Below are positions 45,184 through 54,562 of a DNA stretch of 64,000 bases, one piece after another. The DNA lies in the NCBI GenBank assembly GCA_002778195.1, contig PCDI01000005.1, forward strand, positions 241,351 through 305,350, read 5' to 3'. The notes beneath the pieces are model-generated. The model was not told the origin of the DNA and searched no databases. It saw nothing but the letters and a program-made list of their open reading frames with translations. A program made the position numbers and the translations under genes. Position 1 is the first letter of the stretch; every line of letters begins with the position of its first letter. Source of the stretch: Raffaelea ambrosiae (Eukaryota; Ascomycota; Sordariomycetes; Ophiostomatales; Ophiostomataceae).

Positions 45184-46054
45184 CAACAAGAGAAAATAAG
45201 AGAAAATAAGAGAAAACAGCATCGTCCGACTGGGATCCGATAGGGTTACTCTGGCTGATACTGTTGTCGTGGCTAGGGCAATCGATTCCTCGAGGGCCAT
45301 GGAATAGATCAACAATTTCCGCACATTTTTAAACGTGTCTGGTCTGTGTCTGCCGTGTAGATTCTGGTCTTGCATCCAATAAGATGCAACACAAATGCAA
45401 GCGCGGGTTCTTCTTCCATCGCGGGGGCCCTCGCATCTGCGCAGGCTGTCCGATGTCTGCGCAATTTCCAACCCAAATCCTATATGTTCACGATGGATGC
45501 ATCATACCCCATCAACCATTGCCTTTTCGCGTGCTTACGGCGGGAATTGCCTGGGAAGGCATTGTCCGGAAGCCGGCATATGGGATGCCTTTCAGCATTT
45601 GACACAGCACCCGGTTTACAAAACGCTTTCACATACTATGTAAGCTACAACGTATGCTAATTGTGTTCGAGCTGAAGGGACCTCTTAATGCAATGGCCAG
45701 ATGGCGACCAATAATAACCGGAGCCCACCCCACCCCATCGGTCACGACATCGACAAGAGCAAGCACGAAAGAAAGACTAGCTGTTTTTAGCCTCATTGGG
45801 TCCATTTAAGAGTCGTTACCCTGCCCTGTTCTTCACTGAAACTTGACACTGACACGCGAAAAAAATAAAAATAAAAATAAAAATACACGAAACGAAACGA
45901 AACGAAACGAAACTGTTTTCACCATAAATCGTTTAACTAAATCGAGGGCCAAGATATACCTGAAGCCCCCCCCCAAAAGGAAAGCAGTAAAAAAGGAAAG
46001 AGATACGGAAGCGCCAAACACCAGCATCAGCTTCCTTGTACCTCTCTTTGTGAC
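45184..46054. other. Convergent intergenic with short tandem repeats
   Basis: About 870 bp. Three copies of a 10-bp AGAGAAAATA-type unit follow the stop codon (about 45190-45215). An AAAAT array (45860-45884) runs directly into an ACGAA array (45887-45912). One TACTATGTA lies at 45634-45642. No gene. Confidence 0.7.
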
Positions 46055-48478
46055 CTACGAGCTTTGCAACTCGGTGGGCCAGTCGCCCGAAAACCAGCTC
46101 GCCAGATCTGCACCGGCTCCCCCAAAATTGTCAATATCAAGGTCAAAGGCATCGAGCGGGGGCACGGCCGCAGGACGGAAAACATCGGGCGGCGTCTCCA
46201 TTGTGTTGATCGCATTGCCGACATGAGCTGTTGACGGTATTGGGTCAGTTGGACCAGCGGGCATGCTGTTGTTGAAGACACCCAGGATTTCCGGGGCAAT
46301 CAGCGCAGCAGTACCTCGGCTTGCGTTGGCCCTGCTTAACTGGTTCGGCAACGCGGTGCCAGCGATTGCTGATCCCGGCGGTAGCAAGCTTGGCGATGAA
46401 GGTGCTGGACCTGTAGGCAAAGGAGGCTGAAGCAGCTCGGAGGCTATGTCGTCCATCTCCATGTCTGTCATTGCTGGAGAGCTATGCACGCTCGTTGAGG
46501 TGTCGGTGCCTAGACCGTGAGCTAGCAACTTTTCCAGGTTTGCTCTCTTTTGTTGACTGTTAGCTGTTTTCCTTGCCCATTGTTTCCCACTGTTTCCCAC
46601 TGTTTCCCACTGCTTTGGCGCTGTCCTGTCTGTTGATTTGTGACTTACGATGCGCAATGCGGCTGGCGTGGTGATGGCCTGCTCGAGTACCCGGAGACAA
46701 ATGCTGGCGAGGTCTGCATAGGTCTCCGGCGGGGGAGTATCGGGCTCGACCGAATTCGAGGCTGTGCGGCCGATGTAGTACAGAAGCCGGGCACACTGGT
46801 ACAGGCAGATGGGGAGATCCAGGTCGGTGACTGGGACGCCGTTCTCTAAAGTCAGCACGAGTCGAAACATCTCGGCCATAGACTTGGCGTGCTCGAGCAC
46901 TTGGCGACGGCAGAATCGGACAAACGACACATCCAATGCCGTCACATAAGGCGGAGGCAGGGCCTCCTGCAACCCGGCCAGTGCAATGCGATAGAGTTCG
47001 CAGTGGCACTGTTCCCACCACACGTGCGTCATGAGAAAGACACACAGACGGGGCGAGTATGTGCGCAGACGAACGTTGGCTTCTGACCAGCGGAAGCTTG
47101 TTGGCAGGCGTGCAGCAAAAGTGTCGAGCTCGGTCGCCAGTTCGGCACAGTGGGTGGGAATCGCGGCAATGTCCACTGTCGCTGTGTTGGCTGTGACGTG
47201 TTTTGCGTACTGCAAGATACGGGCACGCAGAGAGCGGATCCGGACATGCAGGGCGAGAAAGCCCATGTCGTCGGGCAGCGGGGGAAGCGTCCCGTCGCGT
47301 ATTGGCGGATGCAGCAGCTCCGACTTTTCGGCAATGTCGAATTCGAAGTTCCGCTCGTTGCAGGGCAGCTGGATGTCGATCATGTCCGGCCGGTAGGCCC
47401 ATAGACTGAGGTCGGTGGACCCGTTTGCCATGCTCGTGTCGATGATGTAGATCGCCCACATCAAGCGACGCCGGGACTCTCTGGCGAGAAAGCAGAGGCG
47501 CGAGTTTTCGTGGTTCAGCTGCAGGGCCGATGCAAAACGCGAGGCCACGCCATGGAGCATGAATGCGGACGAAAAGCTGCCGCTCAGGATGCGGTGGTGT
47601 ATAACAAACACCAGAGTCTGCAGGCCGAGCGTCGTTGGCTTTTCCAGCCGCCCGAGCACCAAGGCCTCGGCCTCCACAATGCACTGGTCGCCGAGATCCC
47701 TCGTGCCGGGGCCAAGATCGGTCAGCAGCGAGGTTATGCCGACCAGGGCCAGGAGGAGAGGCCGGTCCACAAGCCCGGCATTGTACCGCTGCATCAGCGA
47801 GGTGCGATGCAAGAAGGAAAACGTCGGGATGTGGTGGATGTGCCTGAAGAACTGGTCAAAGACACGCGTGGCTATTGCTGCGATGACGTCGTCAGGACAC
47901 GGGCGAACGGGGCGGCTGTACGCGTCGTTGCCGGCCCCGGGCGGTGCTCTGGCTGCAGACGACATCTCCTCCGCACGGTCCGACGATTCGCTCTGGCTGC
48001 GGCCCAGCTGCAGCTGGTCCCTCGCTGCGTCCGCGGCATTGCCCGAGCCGGAAACCGGACTCATCCTCGACCGTTTCCCGGGCCGATAGACGCATTCAAT
48101 CCCCAGCGATCGGCACCGGTCGCATTGGGGCATGCCTCCGCTGCACCGCGCCTTTCTCGAATGGCAGTTCTGGCAGGCCTGGCGCGCCCGTCGCCGCGGA
48201 ACAGAGAGCACCGTCTCGGCGGCTGCGCCCTCGGACGAGGCCATGGCCGAGGCTGCCTCCAGCCCAGGCCCGGCGCCGTCGTCGAACGAGCAGGCAAAGC
48301 CGAGGCGCTCACAGTTGGAACAAATGTGGCGGCGGCCGTCGCAGCGAACCTTGCGCGCCCGGCATGTGACGCACGTGTGCGAGATCCGCTTTGCTGTTGG
48401 TTTGGGGTCGGACAGCGGCTGCCCGCCGTCCGGCGGCCCTGTTGCCGTCTCCATCCTGGCCAAGCTGTCGGGCGGCAT
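46055..48478 (-). CDS. Fungal transcription factor with two Zn2Cys6 clusters
   Basis: Start ATG at 48478. Two complete GAL4-type clusters are visible, each with spacing CX2CX6CX6CX2CX6C: Cys36-39-46-53-56-63 (CVTCRARKVRC) and Cys102-105-112-119-122-129 (CQNCHSRKARC). A Ser-rich linker follows, then a fungal-specific regulatory domain (FFRHIHHIPTFSFLHRTSLM, RRLMWAIYIIDTSMANG) and an acidic C-terminus (FDLDIDNFGGAGADLASWF). It should bind DNA in the nucleus; the regulon is unknown. The frame is open throughout (807 residues), but a strong donor (GTAAGT, 46648) lies after PAALRI. A 102-nt intron ending CAAAAG at 46547 would keep the frame (773 residues), while the nicer CTAACAG acceptor at 46557 would break it. 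Three copies of TGTTTCCCAC (46581-46610) sit in this segment. Confidence 0.9.
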   Translation of the reverse strand: MPPDSLARMETATGPPDGGQPLSDPKPTAKRISHTCVTCRARKVRCDGRRHICSNCERLGFACSFDDGAGPGLEAASAMASSEGAAAETVLSVPRRRARQACQNCHSRKARCSGGMPQCDRCRSLGIECVYRPGKRSRMSPVSGSGNAADAARDQLQLGRSQSESSDRAEEMSSAARAPPGAGNDAYSRPVRPCPDDVIAAIATRVFDQFFRHIHHIPTFSFLHRTSLMQRYNAGLVDRPLLLALVGITSLLTDLGPGTRDLGDQCIVEAEALVLGRLEKPTTLGLQTLVFVIHHRILSGSFSSAFMLHGVASRFASALQLNHENSRLCFLARESRRRLMWAIYIIDTSMANGSTDLSLWAYRPDMIDIQLPCNERNFEFDIAEKSELLHPPIRDGTLPPLPDDMGFLALHVRIRSLRARILQYAKHVTANTATVDIAAIPTHCAELATELDTFAARLPTSFRWSEANVRLRTYSPRLCVFLMTHVWWEQCHCELYRIALAGLQEALPPPYVTALDVSFVRFCRRQVLEHAKSMAEMFRLVLTLENGVPVTDLDLPICLYQCARLLYYIGRTASNSVEPDTPPPETYADLASICLRVLEQAITTPAALRIVSHKSTDRTAPKQWETVGNSGKQWARKTANSQQKRANLEKLLAHGLGTDTSTSVHSSPAMTDMEMDDIASELLQPPLPTGPAPSSPSLLPPGSAIAGTALPNQLSRANASRGTAALIAPEILGVFNNSMPAGPTDPIPSTAHVGNAINTMETPPDVFRPAAVPPLDAFDLDIDNFGGAGADLASWFSGDWPTELQSS
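46581..46610. repeat. Three perfect 10-bp tandem repeats in a probable intron
   Basis: TGTTTCCCAC occurs three times in a row. A 10-bp unit is not a multiple of three, so copy-number change in coding sequence would shift the frame. That favours the view that this segment is intronic. Confidence 0.85.
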
Positions 48479-49467
48479 GGGCTCTCTCCGCAGCACCGTG
48501 CAGTCGGCCGGCGCCGTCGGCCTCGTTGTGCCTGGGACGACTGTAAGGAGCGCAGTCCTGCTACCGCGTCAAATGGACGGGGGGTGTTTGTATCTCTCGC
48601 TGAGCGCGGACGGCATAGTCCAGCCATGTACTCGTAGATTGCCTGTCGCGCGAAGCTGACTCCCAATGGGGATCTGTACGCATGCGGGGCTCCGGAATAG
48701 GTCCACGAAAAAGGGCGGAAGAAGTGTGGCAAGACTTTGCCGGCTTTAATCAGTCGCGGATGGCCGTCCCCTGTAAAACGAGCCAAAGCCACCCACGAGG
48801 ACACTCGGATTGGCTGGCTCTTGGCCTGTTTTTGACCTCTTTCCGCCCCGGTTTTTCTCTTCTTTCTCATATTCTTATTCTGCGACTTTAATGGCGCGAG
48901 TACTCGTAGAGCTTCCCCCCCCAACAGAGAACAAACATGCATAGCTTTGACTGCAACGACTCAGCATTGCGAGGTCTAGGAACAGAAGCAGAAGGCCACA
49001 AGCGCAAGCCAAGATTATGTACCACAAGAAGAGAAATATACCCAAACCTCAAACCACTGTGTTGTTCAACACCCACACATTCCCCAAATTACAGCAGGAG
49101 GCCAACAAGAATGCACACGGTCTTAGTTGGATTTTTTTTTTTTTTTAAATTTTCTAATCCAGTCAAGAATGCTTGCGAACAACCATTCACTAAAATATGC
49201 CGGGACTATGGTCCCTCGAAACCGCCTCCATTCCAGTCCTGTTGTGTTGCTCCGGGCTGCACATGCCGGTGATGTTGTTAGGTAGGAGAAGATGAAAGAA
49301 GATGCCGTCCTGGGCCGACTACTGGCTCCGAGAACCCTTATCATCGCTATAATTTGGATGTCGAGTTTAGCTTTATAACCCATGGACTTCAGCTGGGGCA
49401 GACGGGGTTTCGCTCGTGAACTCGACACAGGCAATGAGAGAGACACCGGCCTACACCAAAGACTCCC
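48479..49467. other. Divergent intergenic region
   Basis: About 990 bp between the zinc-cluster gene and the membrane-protein gene. It has a T-run (49131-49147) and TACTCGTA copies at 48629-48636 and 48901-48908. No gene seen. Confidence 0.6.
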
Positions 49468-50970
49468 ATGGAAGACAACCTCGACAACAAGCCGGAGCCT
49501 CAAGCAACGGATGGGTGGATGCCAGAATGGCTGTCGCATCTTGTTTTTGGGGCTCTTTGCCTTACACTGGTCTTCGTCCTAGTCGGCATCGTGGTCTCTG
49601 GTCTCGTCTTCGCTGGCACGGTCCAGGTAAACGTCAAGGCCATCGGCCTCACCCAGAGTCTTGTGCTGTTCTCTGTACGTCGCAGCGCCTCCCCTCCCCA
49701 CCAACCTCTTTCTTGTTGCTGCTTCTTCCATCCTCCTTGGTCTAACTGAGGCCCTGCTTCCAGTCAATTTTCAGCGTGGCATACGTCTGCCTTCATGTCC
49801 ACGCGGCACGACAGGCCCACCACGAAAAGGGCCGAGAAAAGAAGAGAAAGCACCCGCTCTACACAAAAATCATCATTGTGGCAAGGATCACAACAGCTTC
49901 ATGGGTGACGGCATTGGTCGCTGTTGGCATTACACTTGGAAGCACGCTTCGTTCGGAAGCCTCTTCGTCGGGAGTTCCCCTCCGCGCTGACTTGGTCGCT
50001 TGTATAATAAACAGGTCAGTCCATATGCATGCTTGCTTAGGTATATAGCAGTGCTGCGTGGGAGAGCTAACGTCTGCCTTTTAGTTTGGCAATGGGACTG
50101 GTTGAGCTCGTGATAGAGCGGACTCGCCACCCCTTCGTCCTTCCCTGGATTACACCTCCTGTCTCGGAAAAGCAGACAATGTCTGCCAAGTCTCTTATCC
50201 GGGATATTCTGGGGGACGGCACCGCTGCCCACTCTTTGCTAGGTTCGGCTGACGGCGCCGAGGACAGAACCGGGGAAGAAAAATCCGAGGACAGAACCGG
50301 GGAAGACAAAACCGGGGACAAATCCGGGGACAAATCCGGGGACAGAACCGGGGACAGAACCGGGGAAGAAAAACAGACGACAGAAGACATCGCTGCACCC
50401 GGGCCGCCCACAACAGAGAAGCCACAAGTGTTGGAAAGTGAGAAGTCGGTGCCCCTGAACCCCCCTGCTGGACATCGGGAGCAACCTTTGGAAACAAAGA
50501 CATCCAACGCTAGGCAGAGTGATCGCCAGGTCCAGTGGAGCAAAGTTGATGAAGACATCGCTTATGCCTCCTCCGCACCTTTGCCTCAGACACCATCGCC
50601 GCCCAAACCGGCGTCGCACGCAACAAGGCCTCCGTCTCATCACCCTACGCGTTTGCCAGATAGCACAGCCCGTGTTCGCCTATCCTCCAGGAGCGGCTAT
50701 CGTCACATCCCAGACAGGCCGCAAGGGGCAAGGCCACAGGACGAATCACGAGAAATGCGGAGGAGCAATTACTCCTACTACCCTGCCCATAGAAGCCGTC
50801 CGAGGCCCCAGAACAGCCCTGGTGCGCGTCTCAAGTACAACGTTAACACGGCGGGGCGACCAGAAGGCAAGACGCTCTTCAACAAGGCAGTGGAAAACCT
50901 GAGGAGCAGTCCAAGAAACGAAGCAGGATGGAACTCTATGAGAATACCGGGATCATACATAGATACTTGA
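49468..50970 (+). CDS. Multi-pass membrane protein with charged C-terminal tail, function unknown
   Basis: Three exons, 49468-49674, 49764-50014 and 50085-50970 (introns 89 and 70 bp, both GT-AG), encode 447 residues. Hydrophobic segments near residues 22-50 (LVFGALCLTLVFVLVGIVVSG), 64-80 and 104-128 suggest three or four membrane spans, with a basic loop (HHEKGREKKRKHP) between the second and third. The remaining 270 residues are polar. They begin with a stretch of EDRTGE/DKSGD/DRTGD units (a degenerate four- to eight-residue repeat) and end in an Arg/Ser/Pro-rich region. I do not recognise a family. The small exons and conserved phases argue for a real gene. The tail could lie in the cytosol by the positive-inside rule, which is inference. 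Confidence 0.8.
50255..50375 (+). repeat. Degenerate coding minisatellite (GAxAGAACCGGGGA)
   Basis: Units reading GGACAGAACCGGGGA or GGACAAATCCGGGGA recur about seven times and encode DRTG/DKSG blocks. Both 15-bp and longer spacings occur, all multiples of three. Confidence 0.8.
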
Positions 50971-51172
50971 ACTCCAGAACTGTTGTCCGGAACGATCGCA
51001 CGGTGTGGTTTATTTTTGGCGGGGCCCCCACGGGGTTGGTGATCCTTTTTTATTATTTTTTTTAACATGGTAGGCAGCAAGGCAGAAGCGCTGCAACACG
51101 CGGGTATTCGCTTAGTGGCTTTCTAACCTAGGCTGCCAACTCTCTATATATGCATCTCGCCCTCTCCCCCAA

Positions 51173-52663
51173 ATGTCCGTCCTGATCAGTGAAGCGCTCC
51201 GCATTGCACGCCAGCCACAGACACCAGTCAGTTTCCTGGGACCCGAGCTCGATTCCATGGACCCGCAGAGCGCCAGCCCTCTGGCTCTCCTGCCCGTTGA
51301 GTTGCTTTTGCGGATCACGAGAAGCCTCAACACAGAAACCTTTGGCAGCTTGCGCCTGTCCTGTAAACGCATTGAACGGTCGCTCTTCCACTTCTTCAGT
51401 CGCGAGTTTTTTGCCAAAAAGCAGTTTATGATCAGCGACGAAAGCCTGCAGGCACTTATCGACATCTCGCAACACGAAGCCTTGTCTCCTGTTCTTCGGC
51501 ATGTTATCGTCGGACTAGACAAGGTAGACTCTTCCACTATCGTAGAGTTCAGCTCCGACGAACAGGCGATGCGCTTCGCCACAGCATCCGTCCGGCAGTT
51601 CAGCCTCATCAGCACAGGCGCGGCCACAGATATGCTCAAGACTGCCTTCAAGGGCCTGAAAAACTTGAGTACTGTCGACATACGAGACTTCAACGCTCCC
51701 AGCCGCTATCGTGACGGACCAAACTGCCAATGGTCGAGCTTCGGATCTACAACACTGCACAGGGAAACTGGCATCAACTTCATGGGCAATGCTCCTGATC
51801 GTAGCTATCCGTCTACTGTTTTCTCGATTGTTCTTGCGTCTTTGGCACAAGCTGAGTCCTATCCAGAAAGCATCGAGGTCATCCTGCGGAACAGGCGATG
51901 GGGACTGGGCGACTGCGCATTTGACCTCACACCCAGAGGCAGCACCGATCCTGCCAAAGTTGTTTCTAGGCTACAGAAACTTCATCTCGACATCGACTCG
52001 GTTGCTCAAAATGCTGCAATGTTTAGAACAGCTCCAACGAACTACAAAATCTTGACCAGCCATCATCTGGGCAAACTTCTGTCCCAGGCACACAATCTCA
52101 CATGGCTGAGGATCAACTTCCAGGAGGGGTTTCTTGCTGGGTGCGACCCATTCGTCAGTCTGTTTGGCCAGTCTCGACTGGTGGGATCTCCGCCACCGCT
52201 CTCGAAGCTCGAGCGCCTTGACTTGGGAAACGCCACAGTGCCTTTGCCTGCGCTGGCAGGCGTCGCTGCTCGCTTCCCGTCTTTGGACGCGTTGAACCTG
52301 TGGAAAATCACCATTTACGACGAACACAGCCCACATCCACAACCCAACCTGTGGCCAAAGCTCCTTCGACAAGTGGCAAAGACAAGCAGTTTGAAGCGCA
52401 TTTCTGTCGGACACGCGACCCAACGCACGGGTGGGCGATTACGTCTTCCTGTCACATTTAACGGCAAGCAGACATTCCATCTTGCAGGGCAATCCGTTAA
52501 CGAAGCTCTGGAGAATATGGCGGATGGGGCAGCGTTTGTTCTTCCTCCAGATGACGATGACAGCGTGTCAGAAGACGGTGGAGACGGAGTCGAAGACGGA
52601 GATGACGACGGTGGAGACAACAATAACAACAATGATGACGGCGAGAGCACCGAAGAAGAATGA
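51173..52663 (+). CDS. F-box protein with leucine-rich-like body and acidic tail
   Basis: One exon encodes 496 residues. Residues 35-80 (PLALLPVELLLRITRSLN, then FGSLRLSCKRIERSLFHFF) match the F-box, which docks on Skp1 in SCF ubiquitin ligases. The middle part has spaced Leu/Ile blocks (LKNLSTVDIRDF, VSRLQKLHLDIDS, LSKLERLDLGNA, FPSLDALNLWKITI) resembling leucine-rich repeats for substrate binding. The last 55 residues are Asp/Glu/Asn-rich. The target is unknown. An internal in-frame ATG (MDPQSASPLALLP, codon 28) just before the F-box is an alternative start. The stop is only 90 bp from the LCL2 stop on the other strand. Confidence 0.85.
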   Translation: MSVLISEALRIARQPQTPVSFLGPELDSMDPQSASPLALLPVELLLRITRSLNTETFGSLRLSCKRIERSLFHFFSREFFAKKQFMISDESLQALIDISQHEALSPVLRHVIVGLDKVDSSTIVEFSSDEQAMRFATASVRQFSLISTGAATDMLKTAFKGLKNLSTVDIRDFNAPSRYRDGPNCQWSSFGSTTLHRETGINFMGNAPDRSYPSTVFSIVLASLAQAESYPESIEVILRNRRWGLGDCAFDLTPRGSTDPAKVVSRLQKLHLDIDSVAQNAAMFRTAPTNYKILTSHHLGKLLSQAHNLTWLRINFQEGFLAGCDPFVSLFGQSRLVGSPPPLSKLERLDLGNATVPLPALAGVAARFPSLDALNLWKITIYDEHSPHPQPNLWPKLLRQVAKTSSLKRISVGHATQRTGGRLRLPVTFNGKQTFHLAGQSVNEALENMADGAAFVLPPDDDDSVSEDGGDGVEDGDDDGGDNNNNNDDGESTEEE

Positions 52664-52753
52664 AGGAAACCAACACTTCTTTTGCATCAATAGTTCTACT
52701 GTATCTTACATAGACGGGCCTATGCGCTTGCCATTGGTGTAGAAGCGCTGCAG

Positions 52754-53179
52754 CTACAGCAGCCCTTTGCGAGAAAGCTCAACCTTCCTAGCTGCCTCGC
52801 CCTTTTTGAACCCCCCTCGAGAGACGCATATTCTTTGCCCGTCAGCCAGTTCGAATTTGTCCTCCATGCTTGGGAATGGGCAGGGACAGTGGTGGGGGAA
52901 ATGGACACACGCTGTACAAATGTTAGCAAAACGTGGAAACATATGAAGGAATGCAACAATTAGGTTGGCCATACCAAGTGTATCTGGACACAGGTACCTA
53001 TCGCAGTGTGCAGCTTCAACGCTATTCTGGTACCATACTGAATCGCTTGCCGCATTTTGGGGTTGATGCTGTTGGGGCTGCCCTCCGCCGTTGAACATCT
53101 GGTCAAAAAACCCAAATTGGCCATGAGCTTGGCCCACTGCTGAAACGAGCCATACTGAAAGGATAAGCAGGATGCGCAT
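52754..53179 (-). CDS. LCL2: Lcl2-family secreted/ER protein
   Basis: Exons 53179-52975 and 52911-52754 join over a 63-bp intron (donor GTATGG, acceptor TTTGTACAG) to 120 residues; the splice makes YLCPDTLACVHFPHHCPCPFP. A signal peptide (MRILLILSVWLVSAVGQAHG) precedes the mature part. The Cys-rich core, FPSMEDKFELADGQRICVSRGG and the length match fungal long-chronological-lifespan protein 2, described as a probable component of ER-associated degradation. The first bases upstream are shared with the mitochondrial ribosomal gene bL27m, 271 bp away and divergent. Confidence 0.92.
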   Translation of the reverse strand: MRILLILSVWLVSAVGQAHGQFGFFDQMFNGGGQPQQHQPQNAASDSVWYQNSVEAAHCDRYLCPDTLGMANLIVAFLHMFPRFANICTACVHFPHHCPCPFPSMEDKFELADGQRICVSRGGFKKGEAARKVELSRKGLL

Positions 53180-53450
53180 GGTGTCTTGATTTGCGATGCG
53201 AAGGGGTGGTTTGAAGCAACAGCGTGCACAATAGTGGCCAACTAAGCTAGTCTTGAAATTGCCCCGAAGAACAAATCTTGCGTGGGCCAAAAAGACAACG
53301 GTGGCATGTTTACCGTTATCATCGCTATCGACAAAATCACGTGATACAAATACCATTTGCAGTCAGAAAAAAAAGTTTTGCGGGCTGTTGGCATCATGCG
53401 TTGCGCAGTCCAGTTTTATCGTCAAGACTTCTCGAGAAGCTGCGAACACG
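53180..53450. promoter_or_regulatory. Bidirectional promoter region LCL2 / bL27m
   Basis: Only 271 bp separates the two start codons, so both leaders and promoters must share it. No specific element is claimed. Confidence 0.6.
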
Positions 53451-54562
53451 ATGTCCCTCACGCCAACAAGGCTGTCCATCAGGACAGCCTTTTCTGGTCT
53501 ACTCATACACAGAGTGACTCCGCAACGGGCTCTATGGCGGCCAATGGAGGCCATTGCTTCGACAAATGCATTTGCTCAAGGCCGACGGTCCGCGTCTGTC
53601 AAGGCACAGGGTGCCTATAAGCTGACCAAAAAGAAGACCATACCGAAGAAATTGGGCGCGAAACGAGTTGGCGGTATGTCTAGTTAGAGCGCTCGCGTTG
53701 CTATTCCTCCTTTTCGCGCTCTTCCCGCCTCTTTATGGACCGAAAACTAACACTCCGGCTTTCGTCCTGCCCAGACCAATATGTTCTTCCAGGGACCATT
53801 ATCTACAAGCAACGAGGCACTATCTGGCATGCTGGCGACAACACTATACTAGGCAGGGATCACACCATTCATTCTGCGATAGCCGGATACGTCAAGTATT
53901 ACCGTGACCAGCAGAAACACCCCGACCGACAATATATCGGAGTGACTTATGATCGCAACGATGTGCTGCCATACTCGCCCCTAGCGGCTCGGAAGAGAAA
54001 GTTGGGAATGACTACGATCTCGCGAAAGTCGCCTGCTGCGTTTGAAATGCTCAGTCCCAGTGGCATCCCTCGGAGAGTTATTCGGAGAGAGGGAATTGTG
54101 GATATGGCCTCCGAAGATGCTAAAGGCGACGAAGCAGCCGCCGCCGTTGCAGCTGCGGAGAACGAGGCAAACAGGACGCCCGAGCAACTGGGCAGTAAAG
54201 GAACCAAGAGAGACTCCAAAGCCACCCGTGCAGCTCGCCGGTGGAATGCATATGTCCGGATCAAGCGGTCGAATCGTGTGCTGTATCTCGGAAACAACTA
54301 TAGTTACAGCGAGTCCAATGTCCAGATCGGCCGCTTGATGGGTAAGCATAAGGGCAAGACTCCAGGCACACAGCGATACGGTAGCCGGCACAGTATTCTG
54401 CGGCATCGTCGGAAAAGGAGAGAAGCACAGCTTGTTCAAGTGAGGGAGTTGGAACTCCAACAGAGCAAGTTGGGGTCAGCGAAGGGACAATCACGGAAAA
54501 GCAAAGGCTCCTCTCCGGCAGGTAGTTCTAAGAAGGCCAAGAAGGCCAAGAAGGCCAAATGA
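53451..54562 (+). CDS. MRP7: Mitochondrial large ribosomal subunit protein bL27m
   Basis: Exons 53451-53673 and 53775-54562 join over a 101-bp intron (GTATGT ... CTGCCCAG) to 336 residues. The N-terminus (Arg/Ser/Thr-rich, few acids, RTAFSGLLIHRVT) looks like a mitochondrial targeting sequence. The ribosomal core crosses the splice: KKLGAKRVGG-DQYVLPGTIIYKQRGTIWHAGDNTILGRDHTIHS, the bL27 signature. As in other fungal homologues it has a long C-terminal extension, here Ala/Glu-rich then very basic, ending in three KKA repeats. bL27 sits near the peptidyl transferase centre. The ATG at 53451 is the first in frame that gives a plausible presequence. Confidence 0.95.

Noticed and set aside
47510..48637. 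375-codon open frame on the plus strand
   Set aside because: Antisense shadow of the zinc-cluster regulator; no family resemblance.
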